Origin: G039029935 sp039029935 | Lineage (GTDB): Bacteria; Chloroflexota; Anaerolineae; Caldilineales; Caldilineaceae | Assembly (NCBI GenBank): GCA_039029935.1 | Contig: JBCCFC010000021.1 | Location: 1-24,227, forward strand | DNA: 24,227 nucleotides | Direction of reading: 5' to 3' | The notes under the pieces: generated by a model | Seen by the model: the letters and a program-made list of their open reading frames with translations, nothing else | What the model was told of the DNA's origin: nothing | Database searches by the model: none | In this document: piece after piece, positions 16,228-23,780 of the stretch | Position numbering within the stretch: position 1 is the stretch's first letter | Layout of the letters: each line of letters starts with the position of its first letter | Program-made: the position numbers and the translations under genes

Positions 16228-17307
16228 GTGTCCAATGTCACCATATCCGATGTCGCACAACACGCTGGCGTGGGCATCGGGACTGTTTCGCGCGTCCTAA
16301 ACAATCGCCCGTCGGTCCGCGAGCAGACCCGTCAAAAGGTGTTGGCCTCGGTCAAAGCGTTGAACTATACACCCAGCCAGAGTGCGCGGCGGCTTGTGCT
16401 GGGGAAGTCACTGACGATTGCCGTCGTTACGCCATTTTTGACATCCCCCGCGTTTGTTGAGCGGTTACGCGGTATTGAACACACGCTGCGACAGAGCGAG
16501 TACGATCTCGTGTTGCATATTGTCGAAAGTGAATCGAGACGGGACGCTTGCTTTGAGCAACTGTCAACCCAAAACCGTGTTGATGGTATCATCATTATTT
16601 CGTTGTCGCCCAACGATAATCATGTACACCGCTTTCAAGCCTCCGATATCCCAACCGTGTTGTTGGATGCGCATCACGAGCAACTGAATCGTATTATCAT
16701 TGATGATGTCGAGGGCGGTTATAAGGCGGTGCAACATCTAACCAGGCTAGGCCACCAACGCATTGGGTATGTCAGCGACCCGATGGAGCATCCGCTCAAT
16801 TTTGTCTCTAATTTGCATCGCTATCAAGGGTATCGTAATGCATTGGCTGAAGCAGACATCCCATTCAACCCAACCTATCATCGCACAACACAACCAGATT
16901 GGCTCGGTGCATACACATCAAGTTGGATGGCGGCCTACGAACACAGCAAGGTCTTATTAAGCTCGCCAAATCGACCCACTGCCATTTTTGCCGCCAGCGA
17001 CACACAGGCCAGCGGGGTATTGCGTGCCGCCAATGAATTAGACATTGCTGTGCCAGAGCAACTCTCTGTGGTCGGGTATGATGATCACGAGTTGGCAGAA
17101 TATTGGCACTTGACCACCATCCGCCAACCGCTTCACGCAATGGGTGTGGAGGCGGTCAATTTAGTATTGGATGAGATTAACGCAAAACAGGCTGGTGATG
17201 GGGATAGTTGCGCGGTGTCACCAGACGATTCTAGGCCCAAATGTATTCAGATGCCGATTGAGTTGATTGTTCGGGGGACAACGGGGCCAGTTCCGTGTGA
17301 CTCATAA
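16228..17307 (+). CDS. LacI-family transcriptional regulator
   Basis: The 359-residue protein starts at GTG 16228 with AAGG 8 nt upstream. The N-terminal helix-turn-helix is textbook ('VTISDVAQHAGVGIGTVSRV', then LNN), followed by the hinge helix 'PSQSARRLVLGKS'. A periplasmic-binding-like sensor domain follows with 'VDGIIIISLSPND', 'RIIIDDVEGGYKAVQHLTRLGH', 'AIFAASDTQASGVLRAANEL' and 'LSVVGYDDHELAEYWHLTTI'. It should bind DNA as a dimer and respond to a sugar. The palindrome TTGGAAACGTTTCCAA at the cluster promoter is the probable target, giving autoregulation of the whole operon. The C-terminus carries an unusual ~20-residue insertion (GDGDSCAVSPDDSRPKC) before the last strand. Confidence 0.93.
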   Translation: MSNVTISDVAQHAGVGIGTVSRVLNNRPSVREQTRQKVLASVKALNYTPSQSARRLVLGKSLTIAVVTPFLTSPAFVERLRGIEHTLRQSEYDLVLHIVESESRRDACFEQLSTQNRVDGIIIISLSPNDNHVHRFQASDIPTVLLDAHHEQLNRIIIDDVEGGYKAVQHLTRLGHQRIGYVSDPMEHPLNFVSNLHRYQGYRNALAEADIPFNPTYHRTTQPDWLGAYTSSWMAAYEHSKVLLSSPNRPTAIFAASDTQASGVLRAANELDIAVPEQLSVVGYDDHELAEYWHLTTIRQPLHAMGVEAVNLVLDEINAKQAGDGDSCAVSPDDSRPKCIQMPIELIVRGTTGPVPCDS

Positions 17308-17329
17308 AAATATAGAGGAGATGATAGAG

Positions 17330-18130
17330 ATGGAGAGTATCGCACCAGAAAAATTAGATGGACAGGCGTGGCAGCAGGACCCAACAGCAGCAGTGACCGC
17401 TTTTGAACGCGATGGGTTTGTCGCCTTTGAGGGATTTTTGACACCAGCAGAAGTGGCTGATTTACAGGCAACACTCCAGCAGTTTATTGCTGACCGTGTA
17501 CCTACCTTGCCGCGCGAACAGGTCTTTTATGAACAAAAGGGACAGGATGACTCTCTGAAACAAATTCAGCAGCTATTCACCCATGACCCCTATTTTCGTC
17601 AACTGATGTTTGGCAGCAAATTCGCCCATGTGGCCGAAGTCTTGCTCAATGGCCCAGTTGTAGGCAAGAATATGCAATACTTCAACAAGCCACCCCTGAT
17701 TGGCAAGCCTACCCCTCCGCATCAGGATGGCTACTACTTTATGCTCAAGCCACCAGAGGCTGTGACCATGTGGCTGGCCCTAGATGAGGTTGACGAGGAG
17801 AATGGCTGTGTGCGCTATGTACGCGCATCGCATATGCGCGGGATGCGACCGCATGGAAGGACACAGACCTTGGGCTTCTCGCAGGGGGTGACCGACTATG
17901 GCACACCCGAAGATATCGCCGATGAGGTCGCCTTCCCCGCCCACCCCGGCGATCTGCTCATCCACAACTGCATGACCATTCACCGCGCCGATGGCAACCG
18001 CAGCCAAACAAGAACCCGCCAAGCACTCGGCTTTATCTACTACTCGCACCGTGCAAAGGTAGACGAAGACGCCCATGCCGCCTACCAAAAGCGCTTGGCC
18101 GATGAGATGAAGACGTTGGGGAAGATATAG
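17330..18130 (+). CDS. PhyH-family Fe(II)/2-oxoglutarate dioxygenase
   Basis: The 266-residue protein has the phytanoyl-CoA dioxygenase fold. 'FERDGFVAFEGFLTPAEV' opens the domain. The iron ligands are His131 and Asp133 (PPHQDGYYF) and distal His218 (NCMTIHRADGN). Arg228 or Arg230 would bind 2-oxoglutarate. Such enzymes hydroxylate small molecules using O2 and 2-oxoglutarate, and bacterial members act on very diverse substrates. ATG 17330 is chosen because GAGGAG ends 9 nt before it; ATG 17321 directly abuts that site, and a TTG at 17267 lies inside lacI. It follows lacI by 22 nt, so it is probably co-regulated and may modify the imported compound or a product of it. The true substrate is unknown. 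Confidence 0.88.
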   Translation: MESIAPEKLDGQAWQQDPTAAVTAFERDGFVAFEGFLTPAEVADLQATLQQFIADRVPTLPREQVFYEQKGQDDSLKQIQQLFTHDPYFRQLMFGSKFAHVAEVLLNGPVVGKNMQYFNKPPLIGKPTPPHQDGYYFMLKPPEAVTMWLALDEVDEENGCVRYVRASHMRGMRPHGRTQTLGFSQGVTDYGTPEDIADEVAFPAHPGDLLIHNCMTIHRADGNRSQTRTRQALGFIYYSHRAKVDEDAHAAYQKRLADEMKTLGKI

Positions 18131-18132
18131 TT

Positions 18133-18153
18133 GAAAGTGGAAAGTGGAAAGTG
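18133..18153. repeat. 7-bp tandem repeat
   Basis: GAAAGTG occurs three times head-to-tail just after the dioxygenase stop. It is a short simple repeat between convergent genes. There is no sign of function. Confidence 0.8.
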
Positions 18154-18195
18154 GATTGCCCCACTATACCACCAACAACAGAGACTCAGCGATGA

Positions 18196-18984
18196 CTAAC
18201 CATCCGTCAGCACCAACCACACAAATTGTGGCAAAGCCATCATCCGTCTCCATCGCCAAGGTTCCTGCAAAAGACGATAAAGCCACTCTAAGCCAAGCCG
18301 TTGAATCCACTTGGGGGCGCGGATAACGCGCCCTGCTACAAAGTCAAACGCACCGCCTACGCCTATTGCAACGTGGATAGACAGTTCTGACAGTTCCGCA
18401 CGATAACGGTCAATCCAAAAATCCTGTTTGGGATGTCCATAGGCCACCAAAACCATGTCGGGCTGGGCAACTTGCAGTCGCCGTGCAATCTCCGGCCATT
18501 CATCGGGTGTTGGGTTACCGCCATAGGCGCCCACAATTTGTAGCCCATCATATTGTTGACATAACCGTTGTGCTGCTTCCTCAGCGACACCTGGTGCTGC
18601 ACCCAACAAATAGAGATGCCATTGGTGTTGGGGGTGTGCTGCACGTTCGGCAATACGATAGATCCCATCGGAGCCAGTAACACGCTCACGCAGATGCACA
18701 CCTTGTCGTCTTGCCGCCCACACCACACCAACACCGTCAGCGACACACAACGATGCTCTTCGTAGCACTGCCGCAAAGCCAGGATTACGACGTGCCTCCA
18801 TAATAAATTCGGGATTGACTGTGCAGATTTGTGCTACCTCTCCAGGGCTATTTTCGGCATCCTGATGCAGGGCGCCCCGATGCCGGGCGTCTTCAATCCA
18901 TCCTGCGATGAGTGCCAACGTCTGCTCAAAATCTACACAATGAATGTTGACATCTAAAATTGAAACAGTTGATGGTATTTTCAT
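18196..18984 (-). CDS. WecG/TagA/CpsF-family glycosyltransferase
   Basis: The 262-residue protein has the GT26 layout: 'TVNPEFIMEARRNP', 'ASLCVADGVGVVWAAR' with the catalytic Asp83, 'LRERVTGSDGIYRIAE', 'LYLLGAAPGVAEEAA', 'GAYGGNPTP', 'VAYGHPKQDFWI', 'IGVGGAFDFVAGRVIRAP' and a basic C-terminal end 'WLYRLLQEPWRWRRMM'. Family members transfer N-acetylmannosamine or a similar sugar to a lipid-linked acceptor during wall teichoic acid, ECA or capsule synthesis; the basic C-terminus helps membrane association. ATG 18984 is chosen over a TTG at 19023 because the conserved domain begins just after it. It stands alone, with no other glycan genes beside it. The acceptor in this lineage is unknown. Confidence 0.9.
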   Translation of the reverse strand: MKIPSTVSILDVNIHCVDFEQTLALIAGWIEDARHRGALHQDAENSPGEVAQICTVNPEFIMEARRNPGFAAVLRRASLCVADGVGVVWAARRQGVHLRERVTGSDGIYRIAERAAHPQHQWHLYLLGAAPGVAEEAAQRLCQQYDGLQIVGAYGGNPTPDEWPEIARRLQVAQPDMVLVAYGHPKQDFWIDRYRAELSELSIHVAIGVGGAFDFVAGRVIRAPKWIQRLGLEWLYRLLQEPWRWRRMMALPQFVWLVLTDG

Positions 18985-19397
18985 AGAACGAAGCCTAAAT
19001 AAGTCACATACCAGACCACGCAATATACAAAGTCAGACCGAATCCATACGTCATTACTCATAGACCGAGATGATGAACGATCTGTATAAAATACAACAAA
19101 TGACTAATTGATTTTTTCTATATACCTGCAATATAATTTGACAAGGACAGAAACTTGCAAGTAACCAATTTTCTTTTAAAGCTTATTTATCAAATCTTTG
19201 CATTGGTCAAGACATTCGTATAGCAAAACGAACATATTTTACGACCAATCGTATATAGTTTCAACTCGACATTCTTTAAACAGAATGCTGCAACTCATCG
19301 CTTCTCTATTCTATATGCCTAGTCTGAGATATGTGTATGTTATGATTGTCATTCAATCATAGGCCAATGCCCAATTCCAATCGAAAGGGTGTCAGTC
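18985..19397. other. AT-rich intergenic region between divergent genes
   Basis: About 410 nt without a convincing gene. A promoter-like TTGATT (19108-19113)-N18-TATAAT (19132-19137) points rightward but is 260 nt from the next start, so it would give a long leader or a small RNA. A perfect 8-bp-arm palindrome TATGATTG-TCATT-CAATCATA (19341-19361) lies 36 nt before the next gene and could be an operator or a leader hairpin. No RNA family is recognised. Confidence 0.4.
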
Positions 19398-20069
19398 ATG
19401 AACCTCTTTGGCCCATTAAACAGTTTTTTTAATCAAAGAAAACCAGTGATTACATCGTACAGTCGGCTCGTCTGTGTCAGTTTGGCATTGAGTATTGTAT
19501 GCCAATTTTCGTTTATACCCTTCTCTGCAACTCCGTTTGTATCTGTTGCCAAGGCAGAAACCATCGGCGATCAAGGGCTGCCCGCCATCCTCACAATGGA
19601 AGGCATCAGTGAATTGTCATTGGATACAGACCTCAATGGTAGTGTCTCGACAGGGGATCGCATCCGCTATACAGCGCACATTACCAACATGGGGGATGAA
19701 CATGCCACATCAGTCAATTTTATCTGTCTCTTTAATGAGCGCGCCCAAGTGATCCCGGAAAGCATCACCACATCGCAGGGACTTATCCACCCCGACACGC
19801 AAGGGTTTCAAATTGAACTAGGGTCTGTGATTCAGTCAGACCAGGCCACGATTTCATTTGAAGTTGTGGTTGTGGAAGGCGAAAGCCAAGGAACACCTAT
19901 CGACTCGTTGATGACCTATATGGGCATCAGCTATGATCAGGATGAGCTTGTCAATGATATTGGGATCGGGTTAGACAATCAACCACCACAACACCGTTTG
20001 GTGATTTCAGAAGATGACATCAACACACCCAATCCGCATATGTACTACTTACCTGTGATTTTGCAGTAG
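19398..20069 (+). CDS. Small secreted DUF11-like protein with YLPV C-terminus
   Basis: The 223-residue product starts at ATG 19398, 8 nt after AAAGGG; a GTG at 19389 overlaps that site and is rejected. The N-terminus is basic, then hydrophobic (LVCVSLALSIVCQFSFIPF), with a likely signal-peptidase site after AKA. Residues ~70-165 form a beta-sandwich with DUF11 character: 'DTDLNGSVSTGDRIRYTAHI' followed by TNMG, and 'QIELGSVIQSDQATISFEVV'. The protein ends PHMYYLPVILQ, matching the ending of the giant secreted protein (VYLPVLMN). It is probably exported and surface-associated. No partner genes are adjacent, and a good terminator follows 40 nt downstream. Confidence 0.85.
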   Translation: MNLFGPLNSFFNQRKPVITSYSRLVCVSLALSIVCQFSFIPFSATPFVSVAKAETIGDQGLPAILTMEGISELSLDTDLNGSVSTGDRIRYTAHITNMGDEHATSVNFICLFNERAQVIPESITTSQGLIHPDTQGFQIELGSVIQSDQATISFEVVVVEGESQGTPIDSLMTYMGISYDQDELVNDIGIGLDNQPPQHRLVISEDDINTPNPHMYYLPVILQ

Positions 20070-20109
20070 GGAGTAGAGTCATCCATTTGTAAATTTTGTC
20101 TGTCAACAG

Positions 20110-20146
20110 AAAACGGGCTGGTGTTGACCATACCAGCCCGTTTTTT
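20110..20146 (+). terminator. Intrinsic terminator
   Basis: The perfect 13-bp stem AAAACGGGCTGGT / ACCAGCCCGTTTT has a 9-nt loop and is followed by further T residues. It ends transcription of the small secreted protein gene. The A-run on its left arm could also let it work on the minus strand. Confidence 0.93.
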
Positions 20147-20160
20147 GTTATTCGGAATCA

Positions 20161-20212
20161 GTGTCACAGATTGGTTATCTGTGACGCAAGTAGCCAACCT
20201 GCAATACTGTCC
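20161..20212 (+). repeat. 52-bp twin-hairpin repeat, copy 2
   Basis: It starts GTGTCACAGATTGG and ends AATACTGTCC. Hairpin 1 (CACAGAT-TGGTT-ATCTGTG) is intact, while hairpin 2 (GCAAGT-AGCCA-ACCTGC) has one mismatch, so this copy is the most decayed. It lies between the convergent small secreted-protein and RNB genes, just past the terminator. Confidence 0.9.
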
Positions 20213-20307
20213 TTAATGAATAGGCATCGCCCCTACAAATGGTACGTTATTAAATTGCCATTCCTTAGTATTCGTGATATCACCTGACACGGATGTCCAT
20301 GCTCCTT

Positions 20308-22161
20308 TTACAGGATTTGAAAATGTGCCTCCTGCTCTGGCAAATTTACATCCCGTACTTTCAGATTAATCACACTATCCAGTGGCAAATCTTGTTTGGT
20401 ATAGACATTGGTTTCCATTGCCAAGTCAGGGATGACCACAAGATTGCGTGTGCCTCGCTTTTCAACAACAACGCCTTCACCTTGCCAATGCGGGTTTTGG
20501 TTCAAGTAGACCAGTTTCCAATGGAGTGTGGATGCACGCTCGGTTTGGCGTAGCCCACCAATGGTTGCACTGGCGGTGCCGACCCGTTGGATAATACTCT
20601 GTTCATTCAACAACGGCTCACCGCGCAGAAAGGCGCGAAGTTGTTGATGGATGACCAAGTCCAGATAGCGACGCAGCGGGCTAGTTGCCTGGGTATACAT
20701 GGGCATACCCAGACCTGCATGGGGGCCGGGGACGGATTTCTGCGCACTGGCGCGTAACGTTCGGCGCAAGGCAAACATAGCACTCAACGAGTAGGGCAAC
20801 CCTTCTGCCGAACTCATATCAGGCTCGGTGTCTGGTGCATCCTGTGTGCTAAAGGGGACGGGGATGTCGTGTTGCAGTGCAAATTTTGCGACAGCCTCAC
20901 CCGCGGCCAGCATGGATTCGCGCACAAGATCGCGGCTACGTAACGATGGCAGCGGTGTGATCTCGACCCGATTGTCACGCACGAGTACTTTGACTTCGGG
21001 CAGGTTGATTGTAATCGCACCATTATTGAGACGCCGATTCTCATAACGGCGTGCCAACTGGTAGAGTGACCCAAGGAGTTCCCCGTCTACTTCGCCTTCA
21101 GCGGTGTCATAACTCATCCGTGTAACACGCACCCAACTTGGCACAATTTCGACATCTTCAATCTCCCCGCTATCATTCAGATCAATACCAAATGAAAACG
21201 CGGGTGAAATCTCTTGTAACCCAAGCCCCAGCAGTTGCGTGGCTTTGATGGGCAGCATGTGAACGGTTCCCTCTGGCAAATAGAGATTGGATGTCCGCGC
21301 CCGCGCCTCCTTGTCCGCAAGGCTGTCTGGCGAAACCAGCGCGGAGACATCAGCAATATGCACCCAGAGCCGACCATTGTCCAAACTAATGGCATCATCG
21401 GGGTCTTTGCTCCCAGCATCATCAATGGCATATGCGTTCAAGTGCGTCAAGTCCTTGCGCACCTCATCACGCAGTTCACCGATATCTGCTGCAATTTCAT
21501 CGGCTGGTTCATGGGTGTTGACCATAAAGCGGTAGGGATAGGGGTTCACCATTTCATCCCAGACACCAATCTTCAGCAGCAAATCATGTGCATTATGGCT
21601 GTTTTGCGTTCTCCCCAAAGCGCGCAGCACACGACTCATACCGCTTTCTTCACGCGCCAATGCAATGACATCCTGTAGATATCGGTTATCTTCTTGTATA
21701 TAGGTTCCCGATTCGACGCGGCTGAGAAAGGCAGACCACGATTGTGCCTCAGCTGCCTTTGCTGCGCGTGTGGTCTTGATTTTTTCAACCGCTTTTTCGT
21801 CATGTACTGTGATGTTTTCTGGTGTGCCGCTAAAATAGAGACCATCCTCCACATGTTGCCATGTTGCCCATGCTGTTGCGGGTGTGAACACATCATAAAC
21901 CAACTCAGCGACTTCCGATAGGGTTGATTCTTCACCCGCCAAAAGCGCCCATGCTTCCAACAATTCGCCCGTCTGTTGTGTGAGTTCACCCAAGCGATCA
22001 ATCGGCCCCGGGTGCAGCAACATGATATCTTTTGCACGAACGTTATACGATTGTCCACCGATTGTTTCTATTTCAATCTTTTTTTCAGTTGTATGTAGAA
22101 TACGGGCTGGCTGATTTTTATATAAAACCAAGCTGCCACGATTAAATATTGAATTGTCCAT
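20308..22161 (-). CDS. RNB-domain (RNase II/R family) exoribonuclease
   Basis: The 617-residue protein starts at ATG 22161. The N-terminal ~240 residues hold a small beta-barrel-like start ('RGSLVLYKNQPARILHTTEKKIEIETIGG') and a helical region. The RNB catalytic domain follows, with the metal-binding motif 'IDDAGSKDPDDAISLD' (246-261). The family signature 'YTQATSPLRRYLDLVIHQQL' is at 489-508, and a short S1/OB-like C-terminal region runs to the end. RNB enzymes degrade RNA 3' to 5' in a Mg2+-dependent, processive manner. It is shorter than E. coli RNase R and resembles the compact cyanobacterial/plastid-type members. There is no clear Shine-Dalgarno sequence. It appears monocistronic and divergent from the CHAT gene. 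Confidence 0.92.
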   Translation of the reverse strand: MDNSIFNRGSLVLYKNQPARILHTTEKKIEIETIGGQSYNVRAKDIMLLHPGPIDRLGELTQQTGELLEAWALLAGEESTLSEVAELVYDVFTPATAWATWQHVEDGLYFSGTPENITVHDEKAVEKIKTTRAAKAAEAQSWSAFLSRVESGTYIQEDNRYLQDVIALAREESGMSRVLRALGRTQNSHNAHDLLLKIGVWDEMVNPYPYRFMVNTHEPADEIAADIGELRDEVRKDLTHLNAYAIDDAGSKDPDDAISLDNGRLWVHIADVSALVSPDSLADKEARARTSNLYLPEGTVHMLPIKATQLLGLGLQEISPAFSFGIDLNDSGEIEDVEIVPSWVRVTRMSYDTAEGEVDGELLGSLYQLARRYENRRLNNGAITINLPEVKVLVRDNRVEITPLPSLRSRDLVRESMLAAGEAVAKFALQHDIPVPFSTQDAPDTEPDMSSAEGLPYSLSAMFALRRTLRASAQKSVPGPHAGLGMPMYTQATSPLRRYLDLVIHQQLRAFLRGEPLLNEQSIIQRVGTASATIGGLRQTERASTLHWKLVYLNQNPHWQGEGVVVEKRGTRNLVVIPDLAMETNVYTKQDLPLDSVINLKVRDVNLPEQEAHFQIL

Positions 22162-22371
22162 AGTAGGTTCATTGTACCCTACCTCTGTCGGGAATCACAA
22201 GATTATACGCAAGTGGAACCAAAGAGGGGTAAAACGTGGTTAAGTATGTTAGGGAAAGAAAGCGATTTTGGCAACTTGTCCATTCATACTTCTGCTAGTT
22301 CGCATATTTCCAAAGAGTGTTATATGCTATTCGGTATTTATAGAATCCAAATTAGTCTCAACATCAACCAA

Positions 22372-22413
22372 CTCATCAATATGGATCACTGCTAGATGAT
22401 TGATATTGATGAG
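22372..22413. promoter_or_regulatory. 11-bp-arm inverted repeat upstream of CHAT gene
   Basis: CTCATCAATAT (22372-22382) and ATATTGATGAG (22403-22413) are perfect inverted repeats around a 20-nt spacer, 33 nt before the CHAT gene ATG. The spacing would suit a dimeric regulator or a leader hairpin. The rest of the 284-nt intergenic region (22162-22445) is AT-rich; I see no strong promoter in it. Confidence 0.5.
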
Positions 22414-22445
22414 CAAAAACACACACATATCAAATATAAACAAAT

Positions 22446-23606
22446 ATGAAAACCAAAGTTCTATTGCTCGCAGCAAATCCATTGAATACGTCTCTTTTAA
22501 AATTAGGCGAAGAAATCCATGCCATAGACAAAGGGTTAAAAGATATTGTTCTTGAGGAAAAACTGGAATTTATTCCCAAGCTGATCATTCGAATTCGTGA
22601 CCTAGAAACACTGCTGGCGGAAACGCAGCCGGATATTGTGCATTTTAGCGGACACGGGAGTAGCATTGCACGTATTATACTCGAAGATCAAAAAGGTGAT
22701 GCCCGTCCTATATTGGCACAAGAACTCAACCATATCTTTAAAGTTGCACAGCAGAAAAGTAGACATAAAGTTCGATGTGTCTTTTTGAACGCCTGTTATA
22801 CACAGCCACAAGCACAGGCAATTGCGCAACATGTCGACTGTGTCATCGGGACATCAACCAAAGAGCGCACAGGAACCATTGGCAACGACAGTGATCTACA
22901 TTTTGCCGTTGCTATCTATCGCGCCTTAACCACTGGTACAGATATTCGGACAGCCTATAATTTGGGGCGTCAAACGTTTAATACGCAAAACACCAGTAAG
23001 TTGTATGAAGCACATTTTTTGAGCCGGCATAATGACCCATCTCAGGTTATCTTTGTGCTAAAAAATAGTAAGCATAATTCTGGAGATTATGCCAATCAAA
23101 ACCAAACACATCAGAATAAGACAGCACAACCAACAAATAGCGATATACACTCGTTACCCAAGCCAACTATAGGAGCTGCACCGGGACCGATTCCGCGCCC
23201 TGCGAGAAAGTCTATGGCTCGTCCAATTAAGGAAATCATCAACAATAAGACACAGCCTACACCTATTGTAGAAGAAAAACAGCAAACACCTATCGTACAG
23301 GAGGGTAATTTGACATCTAATGAGAAAAATCGCCAGCGACAACATGGGCAGCAAAGCACAATAGGGGCTGGCAATCCATCAAGCACTAATGGTAGACAGC
23401 CGAACCAAACGACATCCAACTCTGATATTAGTTTATCGGATCTGCAACGCTCTATGGAAGCAGCAGCCCAAAAGAGTAAACAAGTACAGACGAATCGTGC
23501 TCTTGATAAGCGAGTAGCGTGGTTTATTGCAATTTTCTTTACACTGATTTTGCTAATTTCCATTTTTGCTTCCCTGCAAAATCAATACTTTTCAGTTGGC
23601 CCATAG
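22446..23606 (+). CDS. Membrane-anchored CHAT caspase-like protease
   Basis: The 386-residue protein has three parts. Residues 1-~205 form a CHAT domain: 'KVLLLAANPLNTSLLKLGEE', the catalytic His70 in 'PDIVHFSGHGSS', and the catalytic Cys117 in 'VRCVFLNACYTQPQAQAIA', with 'VDCVIGTSTKE' after it. Residues ~210-345 are a low-complexity linker rich in Asn, Gln, Thr and Pro. Residues ~357-378 are one hydrophobic helix (VAWFIAIFFTLILLISIF) with a short tail, so the protein is probably tail-anchored with the protease in the cytoplasm. Bacterial CHAT proteases cut partner proteins, as with gasdermins or Csx30, often in cell-death defence. No substrate, TPR or sensor gene lies within the window. The Shine-Dalgarno before ATG 22446 is weak. 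Codon use is more AT-rich than that of the central genes. Confidence 0.88.
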   Translation: MKTKVLLLAANPLNTSLLKLGEEIHAIDKGLKDIVLEEKLEFIPKLIIRIRDLETLLAETQPDIVHFSGHGSSIARIILEDQKGDARPILAQELNHIFKVAQQKSRHKVRCVFLNACYTQPQAQAIAQHVDCVIGTSTKERTGTIGNDSDLHFAVAIYRALTTGTDIRTAYNLGRQTFNTQNTSKLYEAHFLSRHNDPSQVIFVLKNSKHNSGDYANQNQTHQNKTAQPTNSDIHSLPKPTIGAAPGPIPRPARKSMARPIKEIINNKTQPTPIVEEKQQTPIVQEGNLTSNEKNRQRQHGQQSTIGAGNPSSTNGRQPNQTTSNSDISLSDLQRSMEAAAQKSKQVQTNRALDKRVAWFIAIFFTLILLISIFASLQNQYFSVGP

Positions 23607-23675
23607 GGTTGGTATCATTGCTCTATATTCGTTGAGCAGACAATGCTGTCTGCTCACAGGTCCTTGAAGAGGAAA

Positions 23676-23727
23676 GTAACACAGATTGGTTATCTGTGAC
23701 GCAGGTAGCCAACCTGCTATACTGTCC
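23676..23727 (+). repeat. 52-bp twin-hairpin repeat, copy 3
   Basis: It starts GTAACACAGATTGG and ends TATACTGTCC. Both hairpins are intact (CACAGAT-TGGTT-ATCTGTG; GCAGGT-AGCCA-ACCTGC). It is 69 nt after the CHAT gene stop, in the same orientation as the other copies, and its last bases are the first bases of a 15-bp tandem array. Confidence 0.9.
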
Positions 23728-23780
23728 TAAACAAGACTGTCCTAAACAAGACTGTCCTAAACGAGACTGTCCTAAACGAG
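23721..23780. repeat. 15-bp tandem repeat, four units
   Basis: The unit ACTGTCCTAAACAAG occurs twice, then ACTGTCCTAAACGAG twice, with no interruption; a broken fifth unit (ACTGAACTGAG) follows. ACTGTCC of the first unit is the end of the dispersed 52-bp repeat, so the array seems to have grown from that edge. Confidence 0.93.
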
